The position numbers and the translations under genes are program-made. From CAJXSD01 sp964633145 (GTDB lineage: Bacteria; Pseudomonadota; Alphaproteobacteria; Rhodobacterales; Rhodobacteraceae): DNA of 64,000 nt. The stretch is taken from assembly GCA_964633145.1 (NCBI GenBank), contig CAZWFE010000009.1, positions 6,775 through 70,774 of the forward strand. The letters are read 5' to 3'. The stretch's first letter is position 1, and the number at the start of each line of letters is the position of its first letter. Positions 33,005-42,328 of this stretch are shown here, in pieces. Below the pieces are notes generated by a model. The model did not search any database. It was given only the letters and a program-made list of their open reading frames with translations, and was not told where the DNA came from.

Positions 33005-34009
33005 CTAGTTGTCGAAATCAACCTGTTCGGTCATTTGCAATGCAGCCCCACGATGTTTGGCCAATTCTGTGACATTCAAATCATCCGCGGTGAACGTGCC
33101 CCATGATGACACCACTGCATTGGGATCCGTTCCTGCAGCGATTGGATATTCAAAATTCGCATCTGCATAGATTTCTTGTGCTGCAGGCGACGTCAGGAAT
33201 TCGATCAAGGCCAGCGCTTGGTCAGGGTTTGGGGCATGTTTTGCCATTGCGACCCCAGACACATTCACATGGACCCCACCGTTTTCAAAGACAGGGAACA
33301 AAATACGCACGCTGTCTGCCCATTCCTGTTGTTCAGGGTCGGATAACATTTGGCCCATGTAATAGGTGTTTCCGATTGAAATATCACATTCGCCTGACCA
33401 GATCGCCTTGACTTGGGCGCGGTCATTGCCTTGGGGTCTGCGGGCCAAATTGTCTTTGACGTCATGTAGCCATGTTTTTGCAGCCGCCGCGCCGTGATGG
33501 GCGATCATGGCCGAGGTAAGTGCGATATTGTAATCGTGCATGCCCGATCGGGTGCAAATACGACCCCGCCATTTATCCGAGGCTAAATCTTCGTAGGTGG
33601 TCAATTCGCCATCTGCAACGCGGTCTTTGCTGGCGTATGCGATGCGCGCCCGGGTCGAAAGCCCAAACCAGTGATTATTTGGGTCGCGATATTGTTGCGG
33701 CACATTTTGTTCGATGATGGTGCTATCCACGGATTGTGTCAGTCCAGCATCAACCACAGCAGACAATCGTGCAATGTCGACGGTTAGGATCACATCAGCA
33801 GGGGATCGTTTGCCTTCGGCTTTCATCCGTTCAATCAGGCCTTTGTCCAGATACGCAACATTCACTGTTATTCCAGTTTGCTCGGTAAAGGCATCGGTCA
33901 GTGGCTTTAGCAATTCAGGTTGACGATATGAATATATGTTCACGTCTTGCCCAAGGGCCGACGTGGCCAAGATGCCTGCTGTCAGCGCGCTGATAATATA
34001 AGTCTTCAT
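33005..34009 (-). CDS. Periplasmic ferric iron-binding protein (FbpA/FutA type)
   Basis: A 334-residue substrate-binding protein of an iron(III) ABC importer. Residues 1-20 are a signal peptide (ILATSALGQ). The mature part starts VNIYSYRQPELLKPL, with AYLDKGLIERMKAEG, RARIAYASKDRV and the iron-binding Tyr pair in GNTYYMGQM. No permease or ATPase gene flanks it, so the rest of the transporter is elsewhere. An iron-rhodo-box-like dyad lies 38-58 bases upstream, supporting induction under iron shortage. The start has GAGGG five bases upstream. Confidence 0.92.
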   Translation of the reverse strand: MKTYIISALTAGILATSALGQDVNIYSYRQPELLKPLTDAFTEQTGITVNVAYLDKGLIERMKAEGKRSPADVILTVDIARLSAVVDAGLTQSVDSTIIEQNVPQQYRDPNNHWFGLSTRARIAYASKDRVADGELTTYEDLASDKWRGRICTRSGMHDYNIALTSAMIAHHGAAAAKTWLHDVKDNLARRPQGNDRAQVKAIWSGECDISIGNTYYMGQMLSDPEQQEWADSVRILFPVFENGGVHVNVSGVAMAKHAPNPDQALALIEFLTSPAAQEIYADANFEYPIAAGTDPNAVVSSWGTFTADDLNVTELAKHRGAALQMTEQVDFDN

Positions 34010-34046
34010 AGTTCCCTCATGCCATTATATTTGGTGGCCAACTATT

Positions 34047-34067
34047 ACCTGAGTAAAATTGTCAGGT
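34047..34067 (-). promoter_or_regulatory. Iron-rhodo-box-like operator upstream of the iron-binding protein gene
   Basis: ACCTGA-GTAAAATTG-TCAGGT is a perfect inverted repeat with 6-base arms and a 9-base spacer, matching the TGA-N9-TCA pattern known for Rrf2-type iron regulators of alphaproteobacteria. It lies in the 82-base gap between mazG and the iron-binding protein gene. Confidence 0.75.
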
Positions 34068-34091
34068 CAATACTTGAATAAAATAGTCGGA

Positions 34092-34907
34092 TTATTTCAG
34101 ATGCTTTTTGGCTTGGTTCCACAATGCATCCATTTCCGCTAAATCTGACTGCTCAGGTGTTTTATTGATCTTGTTAAGTTCACTTTCTATATATCTGAAA
34201 CGATTTATGAATTTCGAATTTGCATTCCGCAATGCGACCTCTGAATCTATTTTAAGGTGGCGCCCTAAATTTACGATGACGAACAATAAATCGCCAAACT
34301 CTTCTGCCAAATGTGCGGGGTCACCATTATCTTGGGCTTCGGCCAATTCGGCTGATTCCTCTTGGATTTTGTTCAACACATGGCTGATGTCGGGCCAGTC
34401 AAATCCAACACGCGCCGCACGTTTTTGCAGCTTTTCTGCGCGCATCAAGGCGGGTAATCCAACGGCGACATCATCCAAGACGCCACTGCGTTTTTTGCTG
34501 GCGCGTTCAGCGGCCTTAATTTTTTCCCAGTCTTGGGTTTGTTGTTCGGCAGATTTATCGCGCGATTCATCACCAAAGACATGGGGGTGACGATGGACCA
34601 TTTTGTCAGAAATCGCATTGACCACATCGTCGAAATTAAACCGGCCTTCTTCAGTTGCCATTTGCGTATGATAGACGCTTTGTAACAACAAATCCCCCAG
34701 TTCGGATTTCAGATCCTCAAAATCATTGCGGTCGATGGCATCGGCCACTTCATAGGCCTCTTCTATCGTATAGGGGGCAATCGATTTGTAATCTTGTTCA
34801 ATGTCCCAAGGGCATCCATTGACTGGGTCGCGCAGGGCCTTCATAATTTCCAGCAATCGCGGCATTCCCGCATTAGGGTCGTTAATTAATTTCCTGTCAA
34901 AGCCCAT
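34092..34907 (-). CDS. mazG: Nucleoside triphosphate pyrophosphohydrolase MazG
   Basis: Hydrolyses NTPs to NMP and pyrophosphate, a housecleaning and stress function. The 271 residues hold two MazG domains. The first starts at LRDPVNGCPWDIEQDYKSI and has ExxE metal sites in TIEEAYEVADAI and LKSELGDLLLQ. The second has KIQEESAELAEAQ and LAEEFGDLLFVIVNL. The ATG at 34905-34907 gives the standard length. It is divergent from the amidohydrolase gene. Confidence 0.94.
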   Translation of the reverse strand: MGFDRKLINDPNAGMPRLLEIMKALRDPVNGCPWDIEQDYKSIAPYTIEEAYEVADAIDRNDFEDLKSELGDLLLQSVYHTQMATEEGRFNFDDVVNAISDKMVHRHPHVFGDESRDKSAEQQTQDWEKIKAAERASKKRSGVLDDVAVGLPALMRAEKLQKRAARVGFDWPDISHVLNKIQEESAELAEAQDNGDPAHLAEEFGDLLFVIVNLGRHLKIDSEVALRNANSKFINRFRYIESELNKINKTPEQSDLAEMDALWNQAKKHLK

Positions 34908-34970
34908 TGCAACACCTATCTGTTCCAGATCATATACACCCTGACAAGTTGCACCAAAGGAGTCCAGAGC

Positions 34971-36143
34971 ATGCCCGTTATAAATCGCATTGCCGCTTAT
35001 GCCGACGATATGAAAACATGGCGCCGCCATTTGCATGCGCATCCGGAACTGGCGTTAGAGTGTTTTGAAACGGCAAATTTCGTGGCCGCACGTTTGCGTG
35101 AATTTGGTGTCGATGAAATTCATACCGGTATCGCAAAAACTGGAATTGTGGCGATTATCAATGGTCAAGGTGCTGGTCCAACCATTGGGCTGCGCGCGGA
35201 TATGGATGCGCTGCCTATGACAGAAACCACGGATGTTGATTGGGCCAGCCAAGTCGATGGCGCCATGCATGCCTGTGGCCATGACGGTCACACCACAATG
35301 TTATTGGGTGCGGCCAAATATCTGGCGGAAACGCGTAAGTTTTCGGGACGCGTCGCATTGATTTTCCAACCGGCCGAGGAAACCATCGGCGGCGGACGCA
35401 TTATGGTCGAAGAGGGTATGATGGAACGCTTTGACATTTCCCAAGTTTATGGGATTCATAATGTGCCCAACCTGCCTTTGGGGCATTTTGAAACGACACT
35501 GGGCCCCTTGATGGCGGGGGCTGATGAATTTCACGTCGATATCACAGGGTTGGGTGGGCATGCCGCCTATCCCCACGAAACCAAAGACCCCGTTATGGTC
35601 GCCGTCGCAATCGCGCAAGCGTTTCAAACCATCGTCACCCGAAATTTGGATCCCTTTGATCAATTGGTGTTGTCGATCACCCAAATTCATGCGGGCCAGA
35701 CCGATAATGTGATCCCTGAAACGGCCTATATGAACGGCACGGTTCGCATTTTTTCCAAAGAGGTGCAGGCCATGGTCATCGACCGTATGCAGGCCATTTG
35801 CGATGGCATGGCGTTGTCCTTTGGGCTGGATGTGACATTGCGATATGAAAAAGGCTATCCGCCAACAATCAATAACGCAGACAAGGCCGAATTTGCAGCC
35901 GCAGTTGCAGGTGAAATTTCAGGACCGGCGGCAGTAGATACCACATCGGGTTGCGAAATGGGGGCCGAAGATTTCAGCTATATGCTTGAGGCCCGACCAG
36001 GTGCCTATCTGTTTATGGGGATTGGCGATGGCGCTGGTTTGCACAATACCAATTATGATTTTAATGATGATGCCGCGCCCTATGGGGCCAGTTTCTTTGC
36101 GCGTTTGGTTGAACAGGCACAACCTGTCACGCCCAGCGAATGA
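34971..36143 (+). CDS. M20 family amidohydrolase (hippurate hydrolase-like)
   Basis: A 390-residue metallopeptidase that removes acyl groups from N-acylated amino acids or similar amides. Metal and active-site motifs are HAHPELALE-type (RHLHAHPELALECFETA), MHACGHDGHTTMLLGAA, FQPAEETIGGGRIM, GIHNVPNLPLG and the C-terminal GAEDFSYMLEARPGAYLFMG. The dimerisation domain has the usual GHAAYPHETKDP. The ATG at 34971 has AAAGGAG upstream. The DUF1499 gene follows after 9 bases. Exact substrate unknown. Confidence 0.92.
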   Translation: MPVINRIAAYADDMKTWRRHLHAHPELALECFETANFVAARLREFGVDEIHTGIAKTGIVAIINGQGAGPTIGLRADMDALPMTETTDVDWASQVDGAMHACGHDGHTTMLLGAAKYLAETRKFSGRVALIFQPAEETIGGGRIMVEEGMMERFDISQVYGIHNVPNLPLGHFETTLGPLMAGADEFHVDITGLGGHAAYPHETKDPVMVAVAIAQAFQTIVTRNLDPFDQLVLSITQIHAGQTDNVIPETAYMNGTVRIFSKEVQAMVIDRMQAICDGMALSFGLDVTLRYEKGYPPTINNADKAEFAAAVAGEISGPAAVDTTSGCEMGAEDFSYMLEARPGAYLFMGIGDGAGLHNTNYDFNDDAAPYGASFFARLVEQAQPVTPSE

Positions 36144-36152
36144 GGTAGCGAC

Positions 36153-36554
36153 ATGTTCAAGATTGCAATCTTAGTGATCATCCTTGGGGCCTTGGGCTAT
36201 ATCCGTCTTGCCCCAAGTGATGTGACGCGTTGGCACAGTTTACCAGATTTCGATGCAGATCAGGATCTGGCCGGCGGGGTCATGCGTGTATTGACGGGTG
36301 TCGATGCCAATCAATTTGCGGAACTTACATCCGTTATTGCCAATACGGCGCGCGTGCGCCAGCTGGCAGGATCGGTCGCTGCGGGTAAAATCACCTATAT
36401 CGCGCGCAGTAAATGGATGGGTTTTCCGGATTACATTACACTTGAGTGGACCGACGGACGGTTGCGTGTGTATTCGCGCTTGCGCTTTGGTCAGTCCGAC
36501 TTGGGTGTGAATGGCCGCCGCTTGGACGCGTGGTTATCACAAGTGTTTGGTTGA
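36153..36554 (+). CDS. DUF1499 family protein
   Basis: A 133-residue protein with an N-terminal membrane anchor (about 3-17, KIAILVIILGALGYI) and a DUF1499 domain in the remainder. The domain is recognised by KITYIARSKWMGFPDYITLE and the C-terminal RLRFGQSDLGVNGRRLDAWL. The function is unknown. It lies 9 bases after the amidohydrolase on the same strand and 41 bases before prfA. Confidence 0.88.
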   Translation: MFKIAILVIILGALGYIRLAPSDVTRWHSLPDFDADQDLAGGVMRVLTGVDANQFAELTSVIANTARVRQLAGSVAAGKITYIARSKWMGFPDYITLEWTDGRLRVYSRLRFGQSDLGVNGRRLDAWLSQVFG

Positions 36555-36595
36555 TTAGGGCTTGACCAAAAGTTTTCTTTCGTGATTTTAGCACC

Positions 36596-37651
36596 ATGAT
36601 ACCTTTAGACAGACTAGAACAAATCAAGCAACGATTTGAATTTCTTGAGGCGCAGTTAAACGCGGGCGCCTCTGGCGATGAAATTGCAAAAATTTCACGC
36701 GAATATTCCGAATTGCGCCCCGTTGTGGAACAGATTGGCGAATATCAAACGCTGCTGTCCGATCTGGACGAAGCGCAGGAAATGTTGTCCGATCCCGATA
36801 TGCGTGAATTGGCCGAGGATGAATTACCCCGCCTTAAGTCGCGGATCCCAGAGGTTGAGCACGCTTTGCAACTGGCGTTGTTACCCAAGGACGCGGCCGA
36901 TGCGCGTCCTGCTATGCTGGAAATTCGCCCCGGTACCGGCGGGGACGAGGCTGCGTTGTTCGCAGGTGATTTGTTGCGGATGTATCAACGTTATGCCGAA
37001 ACCAAAGGCTGGACATTCGACATCATCGAAGAACAGCACACTGAATTAGGTGGCATCAAAGAGGTTGTGGCCCACATCAAGGGCGACGGTGTTTTTGCGC
37101 GTATGAAATACGAATCCGGCGTGCATCGCGTTCAGCGCGTCCCCGAAACCGAAAGCGGCGGGCGTGTTCATACATCGGCCGCCACCGTTGCCGTATTACC
37201 CGAAGCGGAAGATGTAGACATTCACATCGACGCGAATGATATACGCATCGATACAATGCGGTCATCCGGGGCAGGGGGCCAGCACGTAAACACCACCGAC
37301 TCGGCCGTGCGTATTACGCATATTCCATCTGGTTTGGTGGTAACCAGTTCTGAAAAGTCACAGCACAGAAACCGCGAAATTGCTATGCAGGTTTTGAAAA
37401 CGCGGTTGTATGATATGGAACGCCAGCGTGTGCATGATGCACGATCGGCTGATCGTAAATCGCAGGTTGGATCAGGGGATCGTTCAGAGCGGATCCGCAC
37501 CTATAATTTCCCCCAAGGGCGCATGTCGGATCACCGCATCAACTTAACGCTATATAAGCTTGATCAAATTATGCAGGGTGATCTGGATGATATTGTGGAT
37601 GCGTTGATTTCAGATGCTCAGGCCACTTTGCTGGCTGAAATGAACCAATGA
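36596..37651 (+). CDS. prfA: Peptide chain release factor 1
   Basis: Recognises UAA and UAG and triggers peptidyl-tRNA hydrolysis. The 351-residue protein has the catalytic GGQ in SSGAGGQHVN (near residue 227), methylated at Gln by PrmC, and the domain before it with RPGTGGDEAALFAGDL. The tripeptide codon-recognition region HTSAATVAVLPE lies between. It overlaps prmC by ATGA, the usual gene pair. Length is normal for RF1. Confidence 0.97.
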   Translation: MIPLDRLEQIKQRFEFLEAQLNAGASGDEIAKISREYSELRPVVEQIGEYQTLLSDLDEAQEMLSDPDMRELAEDELPRLKSRIPEVEHALQLALLPKDAADARPAMLEIRPGTGGDEAALFAGDLLRMYQRYAETKGWTFDIIEEQHTELGGIKEVVAHIKGDGVFARMKYESGVHRVQRVPETESGGRVHTSAATVAVLPEAEDVDIHIDANDIRIDTMRSSGAGGQHVNTTDSAVRITHIPSGLVVTSSEKSQHRNREIAMQVLKTRLYDMERQRVHDARSADRKSQVGSGDRSERIRTYNFPQGRMSDHRINLTLYKLDQIMQGDLDDIVDALISDAQATLLAEMNQ

Positions 37652-38475
37652 TCGCACAAAATGCGCTGCGCCGTGCCACTGCGCAGTTGAACGACCTGAA
37701 TATCGAAACCGCCGCGCGTGATGCGCGATTGTTATTGGCCGCGTGTATGGGCATTTCCCCATCGCGCTTGACCTTGGAATTGTCTCAGACACTGACACCG
37801 ACGGTTCTGGCGCAATATGACGAATTGATTGCGCAGCGCTGCACACATAAACCAGTTTCGCGCATTTTGGGGTATCGTGAATTTTGGGGACGTCACTTTT
37901 CCATAACATCTGATGTTTTGGATCCGCGGGGCGATACCGAAACATTGATCAGCACAGTTTTACCACAACCTGCTGCACGCGTTTTAGATTTGGGAACCGG
38001 CAGTGGTATTCTGGCGGTCACATTGGCGGCTGAATGGCCTGAAACAACTGTTGTGGCATCTGATATATCCCCCAAGGCCTTGCAGGTCGCACAAAACAAC
38101 GCGGAAACATTGGGCGTTGCGGGGCGGGTACAATTTTTGCAATCGAATTGGTTTGCCAACATTACTGGAACCTATGACTTAATCGTGTCAAATCCCCCCT
38201 ATATCGCGGATGCAGAAATGGCAGAGCTTATGCCAGATGTGGTCAACTTTGATCCAAAAATCGCGCTGACACCGGGTGGGGATGGTCTGGATCCGTATCG
38301 CATTATCGCGGAAATGAGCCCACAGTTTTTGAATGCAGGTGGGTCCGTCGCAGTTGAAATCGGCTGGCGCCAAGGGGCAAGTGTCGTGGAATTTTTCCAT
38401 AAAGCGGGGTTTTCGCATGTTGAAATTCAGCGTGATTTAGATTGTAAAGACCGGGTTGTTTTAGCAAAATGGTGA
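37648..38475 (+). CDS. prmC: Release factor glutamine N5-methyltransferase
   Basis: Methylates the GGQ glutamine of RF1 and RF2 using SAM. The 275 residues consist of an N-terminal helical domain with PVSRILGYREFWG and a Rossmann domain with the SAM loop VLDLGTGSGILAVTLA and the glutamine-binding NPPYI (about 181-185). The ATGA overlap with prfA makes them a coupled pair. Confidence 0.96.
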   Translation: MIAQNALRRATAQLNDLNIETAARDARLLLAACMGISPSRLTLELSQTLTPTVLAQYDELIAQRCTHKPVSRILGYREFWGRHFSITSDVLDPRGDTETLISTVLPQPAARVLDLGTGSGILAVTLAAEWPETTVVASDISPKALQVAQNNAETLGVAGRVQFLQSNWFANITGTYDLIVSNPPYIADAEMAELMPDVVNFDPKIALTPGGDGLDPYRIIAEMSPQFLNAGGSVAVEIGWRQGASVVEFFHKAGFSHVEIQRDLDCKDRVVLAKW

Positions 38476-38695
38476 CTGTGGTGCGATTTTGTTCAGAAAA
38501 ATTGTATCTTTTGTCGAGAAAGTGTTAGTTTTTGCTTGTAGCCAGATACCTTTACAGGTTATCTGTGTTGCAGCATTAGTTAGGTTGTGCAGAGCACCCC
38601 AATGCTAAAAATTATCAAACAGCAGTGGAATTTGGTTGCTAATCTTGTTTTTCACTCTGTTCAGACCATCACAATAGCAAGGCTGGAAAGCTTAC
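38476..38695 (+). promoter_or_regulatory. Leader region of the DUF4167 gene
   Basis: This 220-base A/T-rich spacer must hold the promoter and leader of the DUF4167 gene. An imperfect dyad, AGATACCTTTACAGGTTATCT (about 38545-38565), could be an operator or small hairpin. I found no clear -35/-10 pair or riboswitch. Confidence 0.35.
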
Positions 38696-39280
38696 ATGAG
38701 ATCATCAAAATCGCGGTCGCGATCCAGACCGAACCGCAATAATAATCGGTCCCTAGGCAATGTCATCAATCGTGTTTTTGACAGCTCTGGTCCCGAAGGC
38801 AAAGTGCGTGGCACACCACAGCAGATTATTGAAAAATATAATCAATTGGCCCGTGATGCACAGCTGTCCAATGACCGTGTTGCAGCAGAAAACTTTCAGC
38901 AGCATGCCGAACATTATCTAAGATTACTGGGCGAAGCCCAGCGTGAAATGGATCAGCGTCGCGAACAGCAAGAACGCGAAAACCGTGAACGTCAGGCCCA
39001 GCGTGACCGAGAACGCCAAGATCGCGAAGTCGGTGCAACCGATGACAGCAGTAACCTGATTTCTGACGGGTTTGCAGATACCGATGATCAGCCGATTGTC
39101 GATTCTATGCCAATTTTGGATGACGTGCAGCCAGCCCACGACCAAGCGGCACAGCAACCCCATTCGGCTGATGCTGCTGATACCGCGGAAAAACCGAAAA
39201 AACCGCGTAAGCCGCGCGCCCCCCGTCGGAAAAAACCGGATGCGGGCGAAGGTGATGGACCATCACAAGCTGCTGAATAA
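38696..39280 (+). CDS. DUF4167 domain protein
   Basis: A 194-residue, strongly charged protein. The N-terminal Arg/Asn/Ser-rich tail (MRSSKSRSRSRPNRNNNRS) is followed by the DUF4167 domain (about 20-85) with VINRVFDSSGPEGKVRGTPQQI and EHYLRLLGEAQREMD. Next come an Arg/Glu/Gln coiled-coil (about 85-110), an acidic linker and a Lys/Pro/Arg-rich tail. The basic ends suggest nucleic acid contact; the role is unknown but the family is widespread in alphaproteobacteria. It converges on rsmA across a compact terminator. Confidence 0.88.
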   Translation: MRSSKSRSRSRPNRNNNRSLGNVINRVFDSSGPEGKVRGTPQQIIEKYNQLARDAQLSNDRVAAENFQQHAEHYLRLLGEAQREMDQRREQQERENRERQAQRDRERQDREVGATDDSSNLISDGFADTDDQPIVDSMPILDDVQPAHDQAAQQPHSADAADTAEKPKKPRKPRAPRRKKPDAGEGDGPSQAAE

Positions 39281-39297
39281 AATTAAAATGACGAAAC

Positions 39298-39318
39298 AAG
39301 GCGCCTTTGGGCGCCTTT
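39298..39318. terminator. Bidirectional intrinsic terminator
   Basis: AAGGCGCC-TTTG-GGCGCCTT forms a compact hairpin with a trailing T run, between the convergent DUF4167 gene and rsmA. Confidence 0.85.
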
Positions 39319-39321
39319 TGT

Positions 39322-40164
39322 TTAGGGTTTGGCGATTTCACGGGCCAGTGCGCAAAATCCCTCTAGCGGGATTTGTTCTGCACGCTCGGTGGGCTTAATT
39401 CCGGCAGCCATCAAACGATCCTCTATATCGGGGGCTGCACCTTTCAGCGCGGCGCGCAACATTTTGCGACGTTGGTTAAATGCCATTGCGACAACACGCT
39501 CTAGTGTTTTTGCATCTGCTTCGAATTTGGGTTTTTCCAAAGCTTGCAAATGAACAACAGCGCTGGACACCTTAGGCGGCGGTGTAAATGCGGATGGGGG
39601 CAAGTGCAGGGCGATTTTTGCCTCGCATCGCCAAGATGCCAAAATCGCCAATCTGCCATAGGCCTTGGAACCTGGCTGAGCGACGATGCGTTCTGCGACC
39701 TCTTTTTGAAACATTAACGTCAGTGTGTCCCAAAATGGTGGCCATTCTTTGGGGGTCAACCAACGCACCAATAATTCCGTACCGACGTTATACGGCAGAT
39801 TGGCCGCGATCCGAATAGGTGGTGTTAAATGGTCAAGCGGATTAATTTCTAGGGCGTCACCTTCGATGACGTGCAAACGGTTGGGATAGGCCTGGGCAAT
39901 TTCATCCAGCGCAGCGATGCAGCGTTTGTCCTTTTCTATGGCTAAAACGCGGCGCGCGCCCTCGGCCAATAATCCGCGGGTCAACCCGCCGGGGCCGGGG
40001 CCAATTTCCAAGACATCAAATTGGGATAAGTCACCCGCTTGGCGCGCAATTTTTGATGTCAGGTTTAGATCCAACAGAAAGTTCTGCCCCAGTGATTTCC
40101 GTGCGCTTAATCCATGGGTCGCGATGACATCGCGCAATGGGGGCAGGCTGTCGATTCCGTTCAT
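39322..40164 (-). CDS. rsmA: 16S rRNA (adenine1518/1519-N6)-dimethyltransferase
   Basis: Dimethylates two adjacent adenines near the 3' end of 16S rRNA during small-subunit assembly. The 280 residues include KSLGQNFLLD, the SAM loop VLEIGPGPGGLTRGLL, the catalytic IAANLPYNVGTELL (NLPY) and MFQKEVAERI. It overlaps pdxA by four bases and is the last gene of the lptF-to-rsmA operon. Confidence 0.96.
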   Translation of the reverse strand: MNGIDSLPPLRDVIATHGLSARKSLGQNFLLDLNLTSKIARQAGDLSQFDVLEIGPGPGGLTRGLLAEGARRVLAIEKDKRCIAALDEIAQAYPNRLHVIEGDALEINPLDHLTPPIRIAANLPYNVGTELLVRWLTPKEWPPFWDTLTLMFQKEVAERIVAQPGSKAYGRLAILASWRCEAKIALHLPPSAFTPPPKVSSAVVHLQALEKPKFEADAKTLERVVAMAFNQRRKMLRAALKGAAPDIEDRLMAAGIKPTERAEQIPLEGFCALAREIAKP

Positions 40165-41132
40165 ATGTTTTTGGATCCTAGCTGTGATGCAAGGCGCAAG
40201 GCCGCAATTGTTGAGGCGGGATTTGCAATATTTTGTCCTGCAATGTCAAATGCTGTTCCGTGGTCGGGCGATGTGCGCACAAATGACAAGCCCAATGTAA
40301 CATTCACACCATTGTCAAAATCCAGTGTTTTAATTGGGATCAAGGCTTGGTCATGGTACATACATATGGCTGCATCATAGGCGGCCCGTGCTTTGGCGTG
40401 AAACATTGTATCGGCGGGCAGGGGGCCGATGATAGACATGCCCCTATTGCGCAGTTTGTCCAATACCGGTGTGATTAATGTTTGTTCTTGGTGGCCCATA
40501 CGGCCGTCTTCTCCGGCGTGGGGGTTTAAACCTGCCACAGCAATCTTGGGTGATTGGATGCCAAATTGATTGACCAATGCACGGTGCGTAATCGTGATAC
40601 ATTGTTCCAACGTTTCGGGCGTCAGCGCTGTTGGCACTTGTTCAAGTGGGATGTGAATGGTGGCAGGCACGACCTTTAGGTTTGAACTGGCCAGCATCAT
40701 AACAACGTTTTGTGTGCCATCCAAATGGGCCAAGTATTCCGTATGCCCCGGGTGGGCAAAATCAGCACCTCGTTGTAAAACAGCCTTTGAAATCGGGGCC
40801 GTACATAGTCCAATGGCATGACCCGATTTGACCATACCAACCGCCGTCGAAATCGCATCAACAACACCTTGTCCATTTTGGTCGTTTGGGCGCCCAGGTG
40901 TTACATCCATTGCGAAATTGATGGGGTAAACAGGCAACGATGTTTTTGAAATATCTTCTGCGTTGTCGAGCGTTTCGTTGACCACAGTGACTGGTGTGCC
41001 GGCGGGCAAATGGCGCGGATCACCGATCCACACAAAGGGAATGTCCCCGCGCAATGCAGACCACGATTTTGCCGCCACCTCTGGGCCAATGCCGGCGGGA
41101 TCCCCGCAGGACATGACAATTGGGGCGGTCAT
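40161..41132 (-). CDS. pdxA: 4-hydroxythreonine-4-phosphate dehydrogenase
   Basis: An NAD-dependent enzyme of pyridoxal 5'-phosphate synthesis (the DXP-dependent route). The 323 residues have MSCGDPAGIGPEV at the N-terminus, the metal-binding His residues in HPGHTEYLAHL and the GLNPHAGEDGRMGHQE segment, and the third metal His in CMYHDQALIPIKT. It overlaps both surA and rsmA by four bases. Confidence 0.96.
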   Translation of the reverse strand: MTAPIVMSCGDPAGIGPEVAAKSWSALRGDIPFVWIGDPRHLPAGTPVTVVNETLDNAEDISKTSLPVYPINFAMDVTPGRPNDQNGQGVVDAISTAVGMVKSGHAIGLCTAPISKAVLQRGADFAHPGHTEYLAHLDGTQNVVMMLASSNLKVVPATIHIPLEQVPTALTPETLEQCITITHRALVNQFGIQSPKIAVAGLNPHAGEDGRMGHQEQTLITPVLDKLRNRGMSIIGPLPADTMFHAKARAAYDAAICMYHDQALIPIKTLDFDNGVNVTLGLSFVRTSPDHGTAFDIAGQNIANPASTIAALRLASQLGSKNI

Positions 41133-42325
41133 GGATATGTGATCCGCGCCTCTTGGCGCAGTTGTTCCAAATATCCCTCGGCCAAACTCTCTAGGCGTTT
41201 GTTACGCAGGCCGGTTCGGATCGCCTCTAGGTCTGTGGCCTCGGTGTCTAGGCTGGCCGTGCGCGCGCATAGCATGATAAAACTGGTGCGATCCAATTTC
41301 ATGATTTCATTATCGTCCAGACGTTCGATCTGATTTCGCACAGTTTGCGGGATTTCGGATGGAATTTTGGATTGGCGTTCTAGGGTATGATTGGGATTTC
41401 CCTTGGCCCAAGCATAAAGATCATCGCAATGGACCGTATCGGCGATGATGCGATCCAGTTGTGCGGCCTGATCAGACGTTACAGAATACCGGGCATAATC
41501 CAACGCGCCAGCAGGTGGCGCACGATAAGGTGTTTCACGTATCCCGCGCATCTGGAACAGCGCAATTGCATTTGGAATGATCAGCGGTTCAGTGACCTCG
41601 CCGGGGGCCAATCCGAACACCAACGGTTGCAACACTGGGGGCAAGCTGTCTAGTTTTTGCCATGTAACCAATCCGCCCAAGTCCCGTGTTGGGGCATCGG
41701 AATATTCGCGGGCTGCTTGTGAAAATTCGGCGGTCGATTTGATCTGGGCCAATTCCGCAGCCGTTTGTGCCACGGTGTCTTGGGTCAGAGGGGTAACGCC
41801 CATGATGATTTCGGTCAACAATACCTCAACCGCGGTACCCGATTTTTCTGATTTAACCGAACGTTCCAATTGGGCATCTGTGACGCGTGATTGCCGGCCA
41901 AATTTGCCACGCACAAACTCGATCCACAATAAATTCGTTTCAACGAATTGTTCCATTGTGTAACGGTCAATCCCTGCCTTGGATAATTCACCGACAAAGG
42001 TTTTGAAATCCATATTGCCGCGCGCGGCAAAGGCCTCTAGCCCATCACTCAGTGCTTCTGGTGCTAGGATCACGCCCGCCTCTTTCGCGGCGCGGCGTTT
42101 TAATTTTTCGTCAATCAGCTGTTCACGCGCCACCTGTGATGGTACGCCTGGGAAATTCAGCGCCGTTAAAAAACGGATGCGCTGATCCAGTTCATAGCGG
42201 GTCACAACGGTTTCGTCGATTTTGATAGCGGCAGAAAATGGGGACTGCGCGGTGGCCATGGGCGCAACGGGTGCGATGGCCAAACCTAGGGCAAACAAAA
42301 CTGTTTTTAATGTCGTTCGTATCAT
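41129..42325 (-). CDS. surA: SurA-like periplasmic peptidyl-prolyl isomerase/chaperone
   Basis: An outer-membrane protein chaperone of 398 residues. Residues 1-26 are a signal peptide ending ATAQS. A SurA N-terminal domain follows (about 30-150, IKIDETVVTRYELDQRI) and one parvulin (PpiC) domain (about 165-270) recognised by FSQAAREYSDAPTRDLGGLVTW and VFGLAPGEVTEPL. E. coli SurA has two parvulin domains; a single one is common in alphaproteobacteria. It lies 3 bases downstream of lptD, as in the conserved lptD-surA-pdxA-rsmA cluster. Confidence 0.92.
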   Translation of the reverse strand: MIRTTLKTVLFALGLAIAPVAPMATAQSPFSAAIKIDETVVTRYELDQRIRFLTALNFPGVPSQVAREQLIDEKLKRRAAKEAGVILAPEALSDGLEAFAARGNMDFKTFVGELSKAGIDRYTMEQFVETNLLWIEFVRGKFGRQSRVTDAQLERSVKSEKSGTAVEVLLTEIIMGVTPLTQDTVAQTAAELAQIKSTAEFSQAAREYSDAPTRDLGGLVTWQKLDSLPPVLQPLVFGLAPGEVTEPLIIPNAIALFQMRGIRETPYRAPPAGALDYARYSVTSDQAAQLDRIIADTVHCDDLYAWAKGNPNHTLERQSKIPSEIPQTVRNQIERLDDNEIMKLDRTSFIMLCARTASLDTEATDLEAIRTGLRNKRLESLAEGYLEQLRQEARITYP

Positions 42326-42328
42326 GTT

